Below are positions 8,374 through 16,064 of a stretch of DNA of 64,000 nucleotides, in pieces; the first letter of the stretch is position 1; each line of letters begins with the position of its first letter. Both the position numbers and the translations under genes were made by a program. Origin of the DNA: Franconibacter helveticus LMG 23732. Its GTDB lineage: Bacteria; Pseudomonadota; Gammaproteobacteria; Enterobacterales; Enterobacteriaceae. Under the pieces are notes generated by a model. It was not told the origin of the DNA. It saw only the letters and a program-made list of their open reading frames with translations, and ran no database searches. The stretch lies in the NCBI RefSeq assembly GCF_000463115.2, contig NZ_AWFX01000042.1, positions 176,456 through 240,455 on the forward strand. Direction: 5' to 3'.

Positions 8374-9435
8374 ATGACCATGAAAGTGCTTGGATACGCT
8401 GCGCAATCCTCTTCCACGCCGCTGGCGCCGTTCGAATTTAACCGTCGCACGCCGCGCCCCGATGATGTGGTGCTGGAAATTTTGTATTGCGGCGTGTGCC
8501 ACTCCGATTTACACCAGGCGCGCGACGACTGGGGCTTTAGCCAGTATCCCCTTGTGCCGGGCCATGAAATTATTGGCCGGGTAGCCTCGGTGGGCAGTGA
8601 CGTCACCCGCTTTAAGCCGGGCGACATCGCCGCCGTCGGCTGCATGGTCGATTCCTGTCGCGAATGTCATCCGTGTCGTGAGGGGCTGGAGCAATATTGC
8701 GAAGAAGGGTGCGTGCAGACCTATAACGGCGTGGACCGGCACGACGGCCAGCCTACCTACGGCGGCTATTCACAGGCGATTGTCACATCCGAGGCGTTTG
8801 TGCTGCGCGTGCCGCAAGGGCTGGCGCTGGAGTCCGCCGCGCCGCTGCTGTGCGCGGGCATCACTACCTGGTCGCCGCTACGGCACTGGAACGTGGGCGA
8901 GGGGAGTAAGGTGGCGGTGATCGGGCTTGGCGGGCTTGGCCATATGGCGCTTAAGCTGGCGCGGGCGCTGGGCGCGGAAGTGACGCTTTTTACCCGCTCG
9001 CCAGGCAAGGAAGAGGACGCCCGCCGTCTGGGCGCCCACAACGTGGTGCTTTCCACCGACCCGGCGCAAATGGAGCAGGTTAAGGGCGCATTTGAGTTGA
9101 TTATCGACACGGTGCCCTATGAACACGATATCAACCCCTACATGCCAACGCTCCAGCTCGACGGCACGCTGGTGTTTGTCGGCCTGCTCGGCAACATTAA
9201 CCCCGTGCCGAACACCGTGCCGATGATCATGGGGCGCCGTTCGGTCGCCGGTTCCGCCATTGGCGGCATTGCCGAAACGCAGGAGATGCTCGATTTTTGC
9301 GCGCAGCACGGCGTGACGGCGGACGTAGAGGTGATTGGTATCCAGGAGATCAACGAAGCCTGGGAGCGCATGCAAAAAAGCGATGTGAAGTATCGCTTTG
9401 TGATTGATATGGCTTCCTTGCAGTCACCACAGTGA
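8374..9435 (+). CDS. Zinc-dependent NAD(P)-dependent alcohol dehydrogenase, YahK-like
   Basis: 353 residues of the cinnamyl-alcohol-dehydrogenase branch of MDR enzymes, which reduce aldehydes in the cytosol. Catalytic zinc ligands are C39 (CGVCHSD), H64-E65 (PGHE) and C160; the structural zinc is held by C95, C98, C101 and C109. The nucleotide-binding turn is GLGGLGH at 184-190. It closely resembles E. coli YahK in motif spacing and length. The start at 8374 has GGAG six bases upstream. Its partner cupin gene lies just upstream. The true substrate is unknown. Confidence 0.92.
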   Translation: MTMKVLGYAAQSSSTPLAPFEFNRRTPRPDDVVLEILYCGVCHSDLHQARDDWGFSQYPLVPGHEIIGRVASVGSDVTRFKPGDIAAVGCMVDSCRECHPCREGLEQYCEEGCVQTYNGVDRHDGQPTYGGYSQAIVTSEAFVLRVPQGLALESAAPLLCAGITTWSPLRHWNVGEGSKVAVIGLGGLGHMALKLARALGAEVTLFTRSPGKEEDARRLGAHNVVLSTDPAQMEQVKGAFELIIDTVPYEHDINPYMPTLQLDGTLVFVGLLGNINPVPNTVPMIMGRRSVAGSAIGGIAETQEMLDFCAQHGVTADVEVIGIQEINEAWERMQKSDVKYRFVIDMASLQSPQ

Positions 9436-9561
9436 GTCAGCGCAGGCTAAGGAAATAGATAACGTCTGCTTATAACGCTTTTTCATAACGACGCAGGCGG
9501 GTGGCATATTCCTGCAATGACAACCAGGCTTAGGGACACGTACAACGCAAAGGAGGAAAAG

Positions 9562-9885
9562 ATGCCCTTAAACTATGCGAGCTGTATCGAAGCCTGTTAT
9601 GACTGCGCCGCCGCCTGCGATTACTGCGCTTCATCCTGCCTGAAAGAGGAAGACCCGGGGATGATGCGCGACTGTATTCGTCTTGATATGCAGTGCGCCA
9701 ATATGTGTCGTCTGGCCGCGCAATTTATGGCGATGGGCAGCGCCTGGGCGAAATCGGTGTGCCAGCTTTGCGCCGAGATTTGCGAAGAGTGCGGCAAAAC
9801 CTGTCGCCAGCACCAGATGGACCACTGCCAGCGCTGTGCCGACGCCTGCGAGCGCTGCGCGCAGGCCTGCCGCGAAATGGCGTGA
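9562..9885 (+). CDS. Cysteine-rich four-helix-bundle copper-binding protein (DUF326/Csp type)
   Basis: 107 residues, 19 of them cysteine, mostly in CxxC and CxxxC steps along predicted helices (for example CIEACYDCAAACDYC, and four CxxC/CxxxC repeats near the C-terminus). This is the pattern of the DUF326 copper storage proteins, in which inward-facing thiols bind many Cu(I) ions. There is no signal peptide, so a cytosolic form is likely. The RBS AAAGGAGGAAAAG in front of 9562 is very strong; the longer frame from 9517 has none. I saw no CueR-type site upstream. Confidence 0.9.
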   Translation: MPLNYASCIEACYDCAAACDYCASSCLKEEDPGMMRDCIRLDMQCANMCRLAAQFMAMGSAWAKSVCQLCAEICEECGKTCRQHQMDHCQRCADACERCAQACREMA

Positions 9886-9892
9886 TCCCATC

Positions 9893-9927
9893 GCGCCCCC
9901 GCGGGGGCGTATTCGCGCTCTTTTTTT
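9893..9927 (+). terminator. Probable terminator after the copper-binding protein gene
   Basis: CGCCCCC and GGGGGCG form a GC-rich stem 8 bases after the stop codon. A run of seven T follows at 9921-9927, separated from the stem by about 11 bases, so the match to a classical terminator is imperfect. Confidence 0.5.
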
Positions 9928-10090
9928 GCCTGCCGCTGGTTTTTGTTGCTAAATCAGCCGAATGTCTTAAAGCGCGAGGCTATGTTTCGGTGCTTTACTT
10001 CCTTTTAGCCTGTTACCGGGGCCGTGGTCTGAACGAACACGTGCCGCGGAGGTATGAATGCGAGTAAAATAAAGAAAAAAGGAAGCGAAG

Positions 10091-10507
10091 ATGAGCCGTA
10101 GCCGCGCTGAAGTCATTATTGAGCGTATCCATAACGCCCTGAGCGGCGACCCGCTTTATGCCACCAACCTGCTTTACCAGAGCCTGGAGTCTGCCTCTTT
10201 CGGTATGGTCAAGGTCGTGGTCTTTTTCTTTCAGGTAGCCGACAACGATCTGAGCGCGGATATGATTGCCCGTGAAGTGCTGGCGCGGCTTCATGACGAA
10301 GGCATTTTCGTTGCCTTTCATAAAACCCGGCGTCGCGACGGCGAACGGCTGCTCACGGTCACTAAAGCGCTTAACAGCGAAAACTTCAACTATACCTATG
10401 GCAACCTGCAAGGCTTCACCCGGCTCTGGCTGATTAAAACGACGGAGGCGGAAAGAGCGTTGCGGGAGATGAAAGCGCAGCAGAAAAACGTGGTATTCAA
10501 ACACTAA
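10091..10507 (+). CDS. Hypothetical protein, 138 residues
   Basis: Not recognised. The protein is soluble, mildly basic and lacks a signal peptide or membrane segment. The core MVKVVVFFFQVADNDLSADM followed by a helix (IAREVLARLHDEG) and RRRDGERLLTVTKAL suggests an alpha/beta fold. The RBS is strong (AAAAAAGGAAGCGAAG). It stands alone between the copper-binding protein gene and the DUF2231 gene, with about 125 bases to the next start, so it may be monocistronic. The frame and codon use look like a real gene. Confidence 0.7.
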   Translation: MSRSRAEVIIERIHNALSGDPLYATNLLYQSLESASFGMVKVVVFFFQVADNDLSADMIAREVLARLHDEGIFVAFHKTRRRDGERLLTVTKALNSENFNYTYGNLQGFTRLWLIKTTEAERALREMKAQQKNVVFKH

Positions 10508-10631
10508 TTTCGCTTAACAGGCTAACGGTCGGTAAAAATTTAACTACGCTATTTCAGGCACCTTTGCGGTTGCGTGGCCCCGGATCTTGCTGGCGGCGCA
10601 ACGGCTGTCCTTTATCCGACTGGAGCCTGAT

Positions 10632-11054
10632 ATGGAAAGAGACGCACCGCCACGCCGTTCAGCGCTTGCGCTGGCGTTTTATGAGTTGCTCAACCCGCTG
10701 CCGCTGGGCTTCTTCGCCGCCGCCTGGATCTTCGATATCCTTTATATCAAAACCTTTCAGGTCTTCTGGACCCAGGGCGCCAGCTGGCTGATCCTTTTTG
10801 GCCTGCTTATCGCCATTCTTCCCCGGCTTATCAATCTCGTGCACACCTGGTGGGGCCGCCACGGCGCTTATGTGCGCGCCTACCGCCTGGATTTCTGGCT
10901 TAACCTGCTCGCCATTCTGCTTGCCATTCTGAATGCCTTTATTCATAGCCGGGACGCCTGGGCGGTGGTGCCGGCAGGCGTTATTCTTTCCACGCTGGTG
11001 GTGCTGCTTATCAGCATCGCCAACATCCAACTGGCGCTGCGCACCCGCGCATAA
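10632..11054 (+). CDS. DUF2231-type inner-membrane protein
   Basis: 140 residues with four predicted membrane helices (around 15-35, 48-65, 80-105 and 115-135). DUF2231 proteins often neighbour PQQ-type sugar dehydrogenases or c-type cytochromes and are suspected to handle electrons or anchor such enzymes. The start at 10632 has GGAG seven bases upstream; a longer frame from 10587 lacks this. Nine bases separate it from the sorbosone-dehydrogenase gene, so the two form an operon. Confidence 0.8.
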   Translation: MERDAPPRRSALALAFYELLNPLPLGFFAAAWIFDILYIKTFQVFWTQGASWLILFGLLIAILPRLINLVHTWWGRHGAYVRAYRLDFWLNLLAILLAILNAFIHSRDAWAVVPAGVILSTLVVLLISIANIQLALRTRA

Positions 11055-11063
11055 GGAGCAACG

Positions 11064-12362
11064 ATGAAAGCGTTAGCGATTGCTGTGCTGTCCGCGCTGC
11101 TTCTGGCGGGCTGTAATGATGATGCTTCCATTGACCCGGCGAAACAGACCGGCCCGAACCCGGAGCTGCCGGAAGCGAAAAACTTCCTGATGCCGCCGAT
11201 GCAGGTGCCAAAAGGGGTGCCGTGGAAGCAGGGTGAAATGCCGAAGGTTGCCGAAGGGCTGAAAATAGAAAAGATTGCCGAAGGGCTGAAGCACCCGCGC
11301 CAGGTTTATATGCTGCCGAATAATGACGTGCTGGTGGTGGAAGCGAACGCGCCGAAGGGCAAACCCATCGGCTTCCCGAAATCGCTTATCATGGGCATTG
11401 TGCAGAAATCCTCCGGCAAAGGGGGCGAAGGGGGCGACAGCATTACGCTGCTGCGCCCGACGGCAGGCGGCTGGGAAAAGCATCTCTTTCTTGAGCATCT
11501 GCATTCGCCTTTCGGCGTGCAGCTTATCGGCAACACCCTGTATGTGGCGAATGCCGACAGCCTGATGACATTCCCGTACCAGACCGGCCAGACGCGCATT
11601 ACCGCACCGGGCACGCTGCTCACCGAACTGCCCGGCGGGCCGATTAACCATCACTGGACCAAATCCCTGCTGGCAAGCCCTGACGGCAGCAAGCTCTATG
11701 TGGGCGTAGGCTCTAACAGCAATATCACCGAAAACGGCATTGGCGCCGAGTATCGCCGCGCGGCGGTGCTGGAGGTGGATGCCGCCACCGGCGCAAGCCG
11801 TATTTACGCCAGCGGCCTGCGTAACCCGACCGGGCTACAGTGGGAGCCGCAAACCGGCAAGCTCTGGGCGATAGTCAATGAGCGCGACGAAATCGGTTCG
11901 GATTTGGTGCCGGACTATATCACTTCAGTGCAGGAGCATGGTTTCTACGGCTGGCCCTGGAGCTATTTCGGCCAGCATGTCGATGAACGTGCGCAGCCGC
12001 CGCGCCCCGATATGGTGGAGAAAGCGATTAAGCCTGATTACGCCATCGGCTCTCACGTGGCGCCGCTGGGCCTGGCGTTTTCCGGCACCAACGGGCTGCC
12101 GGGCTATGAAAACGGCGCGTTTATCAGCGAGCATGGCAGCTGGAACCGCAAACCGCTTAACGGCTATCGCGTTATCTGGGTGGCGTTTCGCGACGGCATG
12201 CCGTCAGGCGTGCCGAAAACCGTGGTCTCCGGTTTTCTTTCCGACGATGAGAAAGAGGTGCGCGGGCTGCCGGTGGGGCTGGCGATGGACAGCAGCGGCG
12301 GGCTGATAATCGCCGATGACGCCGGAAACATTGTCTGGCGCGTCAGCGCGGCGGGCGGCTGA
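11064..12362 (+). CDS. Sorbosone-dehydrogenase-family (PQQ-type) lipoprotein
   Basis: 432 residues. A lipoprotein signal (LLLAGC, lipidated C18) is followed by a six-bladed beta-propeller of the soluble glucose/sorbosone dehydrogenase family: ASGLRNPTGLQWEPQTGKLW, DYITSVQEHGFYGWPWSYFG and GLAFSGTNGLPGYENGAFIS are characteristic blades. Members oxidise aldoses or aldehydes with PQQ in the periplasm, though some have lost activity. It is coupled to the DUF2231 gene, which may pass on electrons. No pqq synthesis genes are in the window, so the cofactor would have to come from elsewhere. The RBS is AAGGAG, six bases upstream. Confidence 0.88.
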   Translation: MKALAIAVLSALLLAGCNDDASIDPAKQTGPNPELPEAKNFLMPPMQVPKGVPWKQGEMPKVAEGLKIEKIAEGLKHPRQVYMLPNNDVLVVEANAPKGKPIGFPKSLIMGIVQKSSGKGGEGGDSITLLRPTAGGWEKHLFLEHLHSPFGVQLIGNTLYVANADSLMTFPYQTGQTRITAPGTLLTELPGGPINHHWTKSLLASPDGSKLYVGVGSNSNITENGIGAEYRRAAVLEVDAATGASRIYASGLRNPTGLQWEPQTGKLWAIVNERDEIGSDLVPDYITSVQEHGFYGWPWSYFGQHVDERAQPPRPDMVEKAIKPDYAIGSHVAPLGLAFSGTNGLPGYENGAFISEHGSWNRKPLNGYRVIWVAFRDGMPSGVPKTVVSGFLSDDEKEVRGLPVGLAMDSSGGLIIADDAGNIVWRVSAAGG

Positions 12363-12367
12363 CGCCC

Positions 12368-12392
12368 AACCCGGCTGCGCGTCAGCCGGGTT
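12368..12392 (+). terminator. Rho-independent-type hairpin after the sorbosone dehydrogenase gene
   Basis: AACCCGGCTG and CAGCCGGGTT form a perfect 10-bp stem with a CGCGT loop, beginning 6 bases after the stop codon and followed by TTCTCCCCTT. Confidence 0.75.
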
Positions 12393-12468
12393 CTCCCCTT
12401 AATTCAGGCGGCTTGCTGCTCCTCGCGTCTTGCTTCATGCTCGCGGCTTTTGCAGGGAAGGAGGGACC

Positions 12469-12846
12469 ATGACCTTTGAGGAAAAGCTCGCGCTGTCGCT
12501 TGCGATAATGGAGAAGAAAAAGATGTGGCGCAGTCATTATGCGCCGCCGCTGTATCGCTTACTGTGGAAATGCGGCGTCCACATTCCGCCGCCGCCTTTT
12601 GCGCCTTTCTGGCTGAACGTGACCTTTTTCGGCGTCACTTTTGGGCTGACCTGGACGCTGATAATGACGCTCACGGTCTGGCGCGCCTCGCCAATTATCA
12701 TGCCTGTTCTGCTTTCTCACGCGCTTTTTGCCGGCCTGATCTTTGGCTTAAGCATGGCGCTGTTCCACAGCTGGCGGCGAGCGGCTAACCGGCTTCCGGC
12801 ATGGAATAAACTGACAGCGCGGCAGGGGAGGGGAGAGGGAGCCTGA
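12469..12846 (+). CDS. DUF6404-type small membrane protein
   Basis: 125 residues. An N-terminal amphipathic stretch with many basic residues precedes two membrane helices (about 53-75 and 80-102). The motif SHYAPPLYRLLWKCG and a PPPP stretch next to the first helix match the DUF6404 family of small membrane proteins with no known function. The start has a strong RBS (GAAGGAGGGACC). It is transcribed alone, and its stop lies about 70 bases from that of the convergent tyrP. Confidence 0.75.
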   Translation: MTFEEKLALSLAIMEKKKMWRSHYAPPLYRLLWKCGVHIPPPPFAPFWLNVTFFGVTFGLTWTLIMTLTVWRASPIIMPVLLSHALFAGLIFGLSMALFHSWRRAANRLPAWNKLTARQGRGEGA

Positions 12847-12917
12847 CGGCAGGCGCAACGCGACAACCGGCGGGTGGACAGCGCGCCACCCGCGATAACC
12901 TGCAAAGCGGTATTGCT

Positions 12918-14129
12918 TTATCCCACCTCAGGCAACAGACCAAAAGCCATCAGCGCCTGAATGGCGATGACCCCCACGCCGCAGGCGACAACCAGCAGCA
13001 ACAACGGCCTGCCGCCCGCAACCCGCCATGAGGAAACGGCCGTCTGCTGGCGGCTTTTCCACACCAGCAGCGCCGGAATAATTAACGCCAGAATCGCCAG
13101 CGCCACCCCTGCGTAGCCGAGCGCCATCACAAAGCCCTGCGGATAGAAAAGCGCGAAAGCGAGCGGCGGGAGAAACGTGATAAGTCCGCTTTGCAGACGA
13201 CCGCTGGCTTTACGACTGCGCTGGAACATATCGCTCAGATAATCAAACAGCCCGAGAGAGACGCCAAGAAACGAGGTCGCCAGCGCCAGATCCGCAAACA
13301 GATGCACCGCCAGCTCAACGTGCGGTGAAGCGACGACCTGGCGCACCGCCTGCAACAGGCCGTTCAGCCCGGCGTGGTTCGCCAGCAGCTGGTTAAAGGT
13401 GGCGGCGTCGATAGCGCCAAGCGTCGCCAGCTGCCAGAAAATATAGGCGACAAGCGGAATGGCGCTGCCGGTAATAAACACCAGGCGCAGTTTGCGAATA
13501 TCGCCGTTCAGGTAGCTGACGATGCTCGGCACGCTGCCGTGAAAGCCAAAAGAGGTAAAAATCACCGGAATGGCAGAAAAGGCAAGCCCCTGGGAAAGCG
13601 GCATCGACAGCAGATTCGCCTGATGAACGTGCGGCATCAGCAGCGCCAGCATAACGATGAGAAGCACTATTTTGGCGCTGAACAGCAGGCGGTTGAACAT
13701 GTCGACCATGGCGGTGCCAATGCAAACTATGCCGCCGGCAACCAGCGTAAACAGCAGCACGCCGGAAGAGGGGGTAAGCGCGAGATCAAACCAGTCGCTG
13801 AGACTCGCCGCCAGCAGTTCGCCCGCGCCGCTGATGTAGGCCGCCGTCAGGGCATACATCAAAAACAGCATGCTAAAGCCGGCGAGCCACTGGCCGGGCC
13901 GTCCCAGGTAACGGCGCGCCAGCGTGCCAAGGCCGGTATCCGCCGGGACGTGCTGATACACTTCCACCAGCAGCAGGGCGGTGTAGCACATCAGCGCCCA
14001 CATGCCGATCAGCAACAATAACGTAACGCCCATGCCCACGCCTGCGCTGGCAAGCGGCATAGCCAGCATCCCTGCGCCGATGGTGGTGCCCGCCACGATG
14101 AAAACACTGCCAAGAGTGCGGTTCTTCAC
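12918..14129 (-). CDS. tyrP: Tyrosine-specific proton symporter TyrP
   Basis: 403 residues when started at the GTG at 14129, the same length as E. coli TyrP, which imports tyrosine across the inner membrane. The sequence is closely similar: [20 protein letters not shown] at the N-terminus, [20 protein letters not shown] in the middle, and a GLLPEVG end. Eleven hydrophobic segments are apparent. GAGGAAAGC precedes the GTG; an ATG at 14153 would add eight residues but has no RBS. Two TyrR boxes lie just upstream and imply control by TyrR with aromatic amino acids. Confidence 0.95.
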   Translation of the reverse strand: MKNRTLGSVFIVAGTTIGAGMLAMPLASAGVGMGVTLLLLIGMWALMCYTALLLVEVYQHVPADTGLGTLARRYLGRPGQWLAGFSMLFLMYALTAAYISGAGELLAASLSDWFDLALTPSSGVLLFTLVAGGIVCIGTAMVDMFNRLLFSAKIVLLIVMLALLMPHVHQANLLSMPLSQGLAFSAIPVIFTSFGFHGSVPSIVSYLNGDIRKLRLVFITGSAIPLVAYIFWQLATLGAIDAATFNQLLANHAGLNGLLQAVRQVVASPHVELAVHLFADLALATSFLGVSLGLFDYLSDMFQRSRKASGRLQSGLITFLPPLAFALFYPQGFVMALGYAGVALAILALIIPALLVWKSRQQTAVSSWRVAGGRPLLLLVVACGVGVIAIQALMAFGLLPEVG

Positions 14130-14193
14130 GCTTTCCTCTGAAATAACATTCACAAAAAATAATGGCGCGAAGGGTAAGGGATTAGCGCCGCTG

Positions 14194-14234
14194 CGTCAAA
14201 CAGCAGTTACAAGCAGTGTAATTTCATCTTTACA
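14194..14234. promoter_or_regulatory. Paired TyrR boxes and promoter of tyrP
   Basis: The box TGTAATTTCATCTTTACA at 14217-14234 matches the TyrR consensus TGTAAA-N6-TTTACA with one mismatch. A second, weaker box lies at 14194-14211 and reads TGTAACTGCTGTTTGACG on the minus strand. Its end provides a -35-like TTGACG, and TACCCT lies 17 bases further as a possible -10. A strong box beside a weak box over the -35 is the known layout at E. coli tyrP. Confidence 0.75.
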
Positions 14235-14294
14235 GCTATTTTTGTGAACCAACTGGAACAGAAAAGATAAATCCTGTAACCTGCGCCGGGCTGT

Positions 14295-14350
14295 CGCTTC
14301 GTTAAATTCACCAGTCGTTATGCAGGCTTAGCGCTTCGTTAAATTAACCA
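14295..14350. repeat. Direct repeat of 19 bases, one mismatch
   Basis: CGCTTCGTTAAATTCACCA at 14295-14313 recurs as CGCTTCGTTAAATTAACCA at 14332-14350, a 37-base period. It lies in the 516-base gap between tyrP and the OtsA-like gene, upstream of the TyrR boxes seen from tyrP. No gene is seen in this gap. The function is unknown. Confidence 0.6.
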
Positions 14351-14597
14351 CGCTATTTACACAACCCACGCACGGATTTTCGATTCTGTGAATCCAACAC
14401 GATCGTATTCCCCCACAGCGCAAGCCATCTGCGGCAGCAGAGGATCTAAACAGATCCAAAACGCCGTTTAAGCGGTTAAAAAGTAGCCCACCGGATCTTT
14501 AAGATAACAGCCCGGACTGTGGATAAAGTGTTGGTAAAAGCGCCTGTGGATAAACTGTGATGAAAAATTGCGCGGCGGCGGGAAACGAAACGGGTAG

Positions 14598-14615
14598 CCC
14601 GGCGTTGTCGCCGGG
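14598..14615 (-). terminator. Hairpin after the OtsA-like gene
   Basis: CCCGGCG and CGCCGGG pair around a four-base loop, about 30 bases beyond the stop codon. A T-poor tail makes it a weak candidate. Confidence 0.4.
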
Positions 14616-14645
14616 TTGTTCAGAAAGCGATACAGACAGGGAACA

Positions 14646-16037
14646 TCAGTAACGGCCAGGCGAGGCGAACAGGCGGTGCGCGGGCAAGAAAAAAGGATCC
14701 GGCACCGTTTCGGTGTCGGCCTCCAGCGCGTTAAGAAACCCGCTGGCCCACCAGTGATGGTTGTAATGGCATATTTGCTGGCGCAGCTGTTGATGGCGCC
14801 TTTTACGCTCCGCAAGCGGCATTGAAAGCGCGCAGTGCAGTGCTTCGCTGAGTTCGCCTGCGTCATAGGGGTTGACGAGCAGCGCGTCGTGAAGCTGCTC
14901 CGCCGCGCCGGTAAAGTGCGAAAGGATAAGCACCCCGGGGTCCGCCGGGTCTTGCGCCAGCACATATTTTTTCGCCTCAAGCGACATCCCTTCGCAGAAC
15001 GGGGTAAACAACCCGATGCAGGACTGGCTGTAAAGCGATTCGCGGCGCGCCGTTTCCGGCGTGTCGTTATGCAAATAGTTCACCGGCGACCAGTCGAAAT
15101 CGCCATAGCTGCCGTTCAGTTCGCCGCAGAGTCGTTCGAGCTGGTGGCGCAAGCCTGGCGTAAAGCAGGGCGACGCCCGGGACGGGTCCGAAACCTGAAC
15201 CAGCGTGACGTCATGCAGATACTGAGGGTGTTGCTCAAGCAGCTGACGCAGCGCGGCAAGACGCCAGGCGATGCCGCTGGCGTCGCTGATGACATCGGTG
15301 CTGACCACCCACCGCGGCCGTTCCTTTCGCACCCCGGCAGGCGGCGGCGAAGCGGCGACGCCACAGGGAAACACGCCCACCCGCAGCAGATGGCCGTTGA
15401 CACGAAAAAGCGTTTCAGAGACTTTTTCCGTGCGGTAACGCCGGGAGATCCAGGTGACGAAGTGGCTGGCGTCGTTGCGCGACTGAAAGCCCACCAGGTC
15501 ATAATAAAACAACGACTGCATCAGCCAGTCATGCTCTGGCAGGGCGCGGAAGATCTCCCCCGGCGGAAAAGCGTGATGCAAAAAAAAGCCGCAGCGGTTT
15601 AAGTACCCGGCTTCTTTCAGGTTCCTCGCCACCCCCATCAGATGATAATCATGCACCCAGACGCTATCGTCAGGGCAAAGATGATCGGCTATTTGTTCAG
15701 CCACCCTTTCGTTATAGCGCCGGTAAGCTTCAAACGCGCCGGACTGGAAAACCGCGAGATCCGGGCGGTTATGGAAAACCGGCCACAGCTGTTTATGCAC
15801 ATAGCCGTGATAGTAATCGCCATATTCCTCAGCCGTAAGGCTCCAGCTACAGAGTTCGCACTCCGCCAGTTCGCGCTGGCGGATGCTGCGTTTGTCGTCT
15901 TTACTGATTTCGCCGCTCCATCCCAGCCAGAGGGCATTTTTTTGTTTCGCCACCCCAAACAGCGTTTCGCTAAGCGGGCGCAGGGGCGAATGGCTTATGA
16001 CGTCGCACTGGTTGCTCGCCATGATGAGTCGGGACAT
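14646..16037 (-). CDS. Divergent OtsA-like (GT20) glycosyltransferase lacking UDP-glucose-binding residues
   Basis: 463 residues that align end to end with trehalose-6-phosphate synthase OtsA, which joins UDP-glucose and glucose 6-phosphate. The acceptor side is kept: W40 (LWLGWSG), Y76, W85 (LWP), D130 (VHDYHL), H154 and R287. The donor side is not. The N-terminal SNR...GG loop reads SNQ with no GG. The VERLDYSKG motif holding the two phosphate-binding residues (R262 and K267 in E. coli) reads TDVISDASG. RDGMNLVAKEY reads CEGMSLEAKKY, changing the D and E that contact UDP-glucose. It is probably inactive as OtsA, or uses another donor. No otsB is nearby. It lies 27 bases after a PuuA-like ligase gene, in the same transcript. 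Confidence 0.85.
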   Translation of the reverse strand: MSRLIMASNQCDVISHSPLRPLSETLFGVAKQKNALWLGWSGEISKDDKRSIRQRELAECELCSWSLTAEEYGDYYHGYVHKQLWPVFHNRPDLAVFQSGAFEAYRRYNERVAEQIADHLCPDDSVWVHDYHLMGVARNLKEAGYLNRCGFFLHHAFPPGEIFRALPEHDWLMQSLFYYDLVGFQSRNDASHFVTWISRRYRTEKVSETLFRVNGHLLRVGVFPCGVAASPPPAGVRKERPRWVVSTDVISDASGIAWRLAALRQLLEQHPQYLHDVTLVQVSDPSRASPCFTPGLRHQLERLCGELNGSYGDFDWSPVNYLHNDTPETARRESLYSQSCIGLFTPFCEGMSLEAKKYVLAQDPADPGVLILSHFTGAAEQLHDALLVNPYDAGELSEALHCALSMPLAERKRRHQQLRQQICHYNHHWWASGFLNALEADTETVPDPFFLPAHRLFASPGRY

Positions 16038-16064
16038 AGCTTCTCCTGATGGATAGATGCGGCG

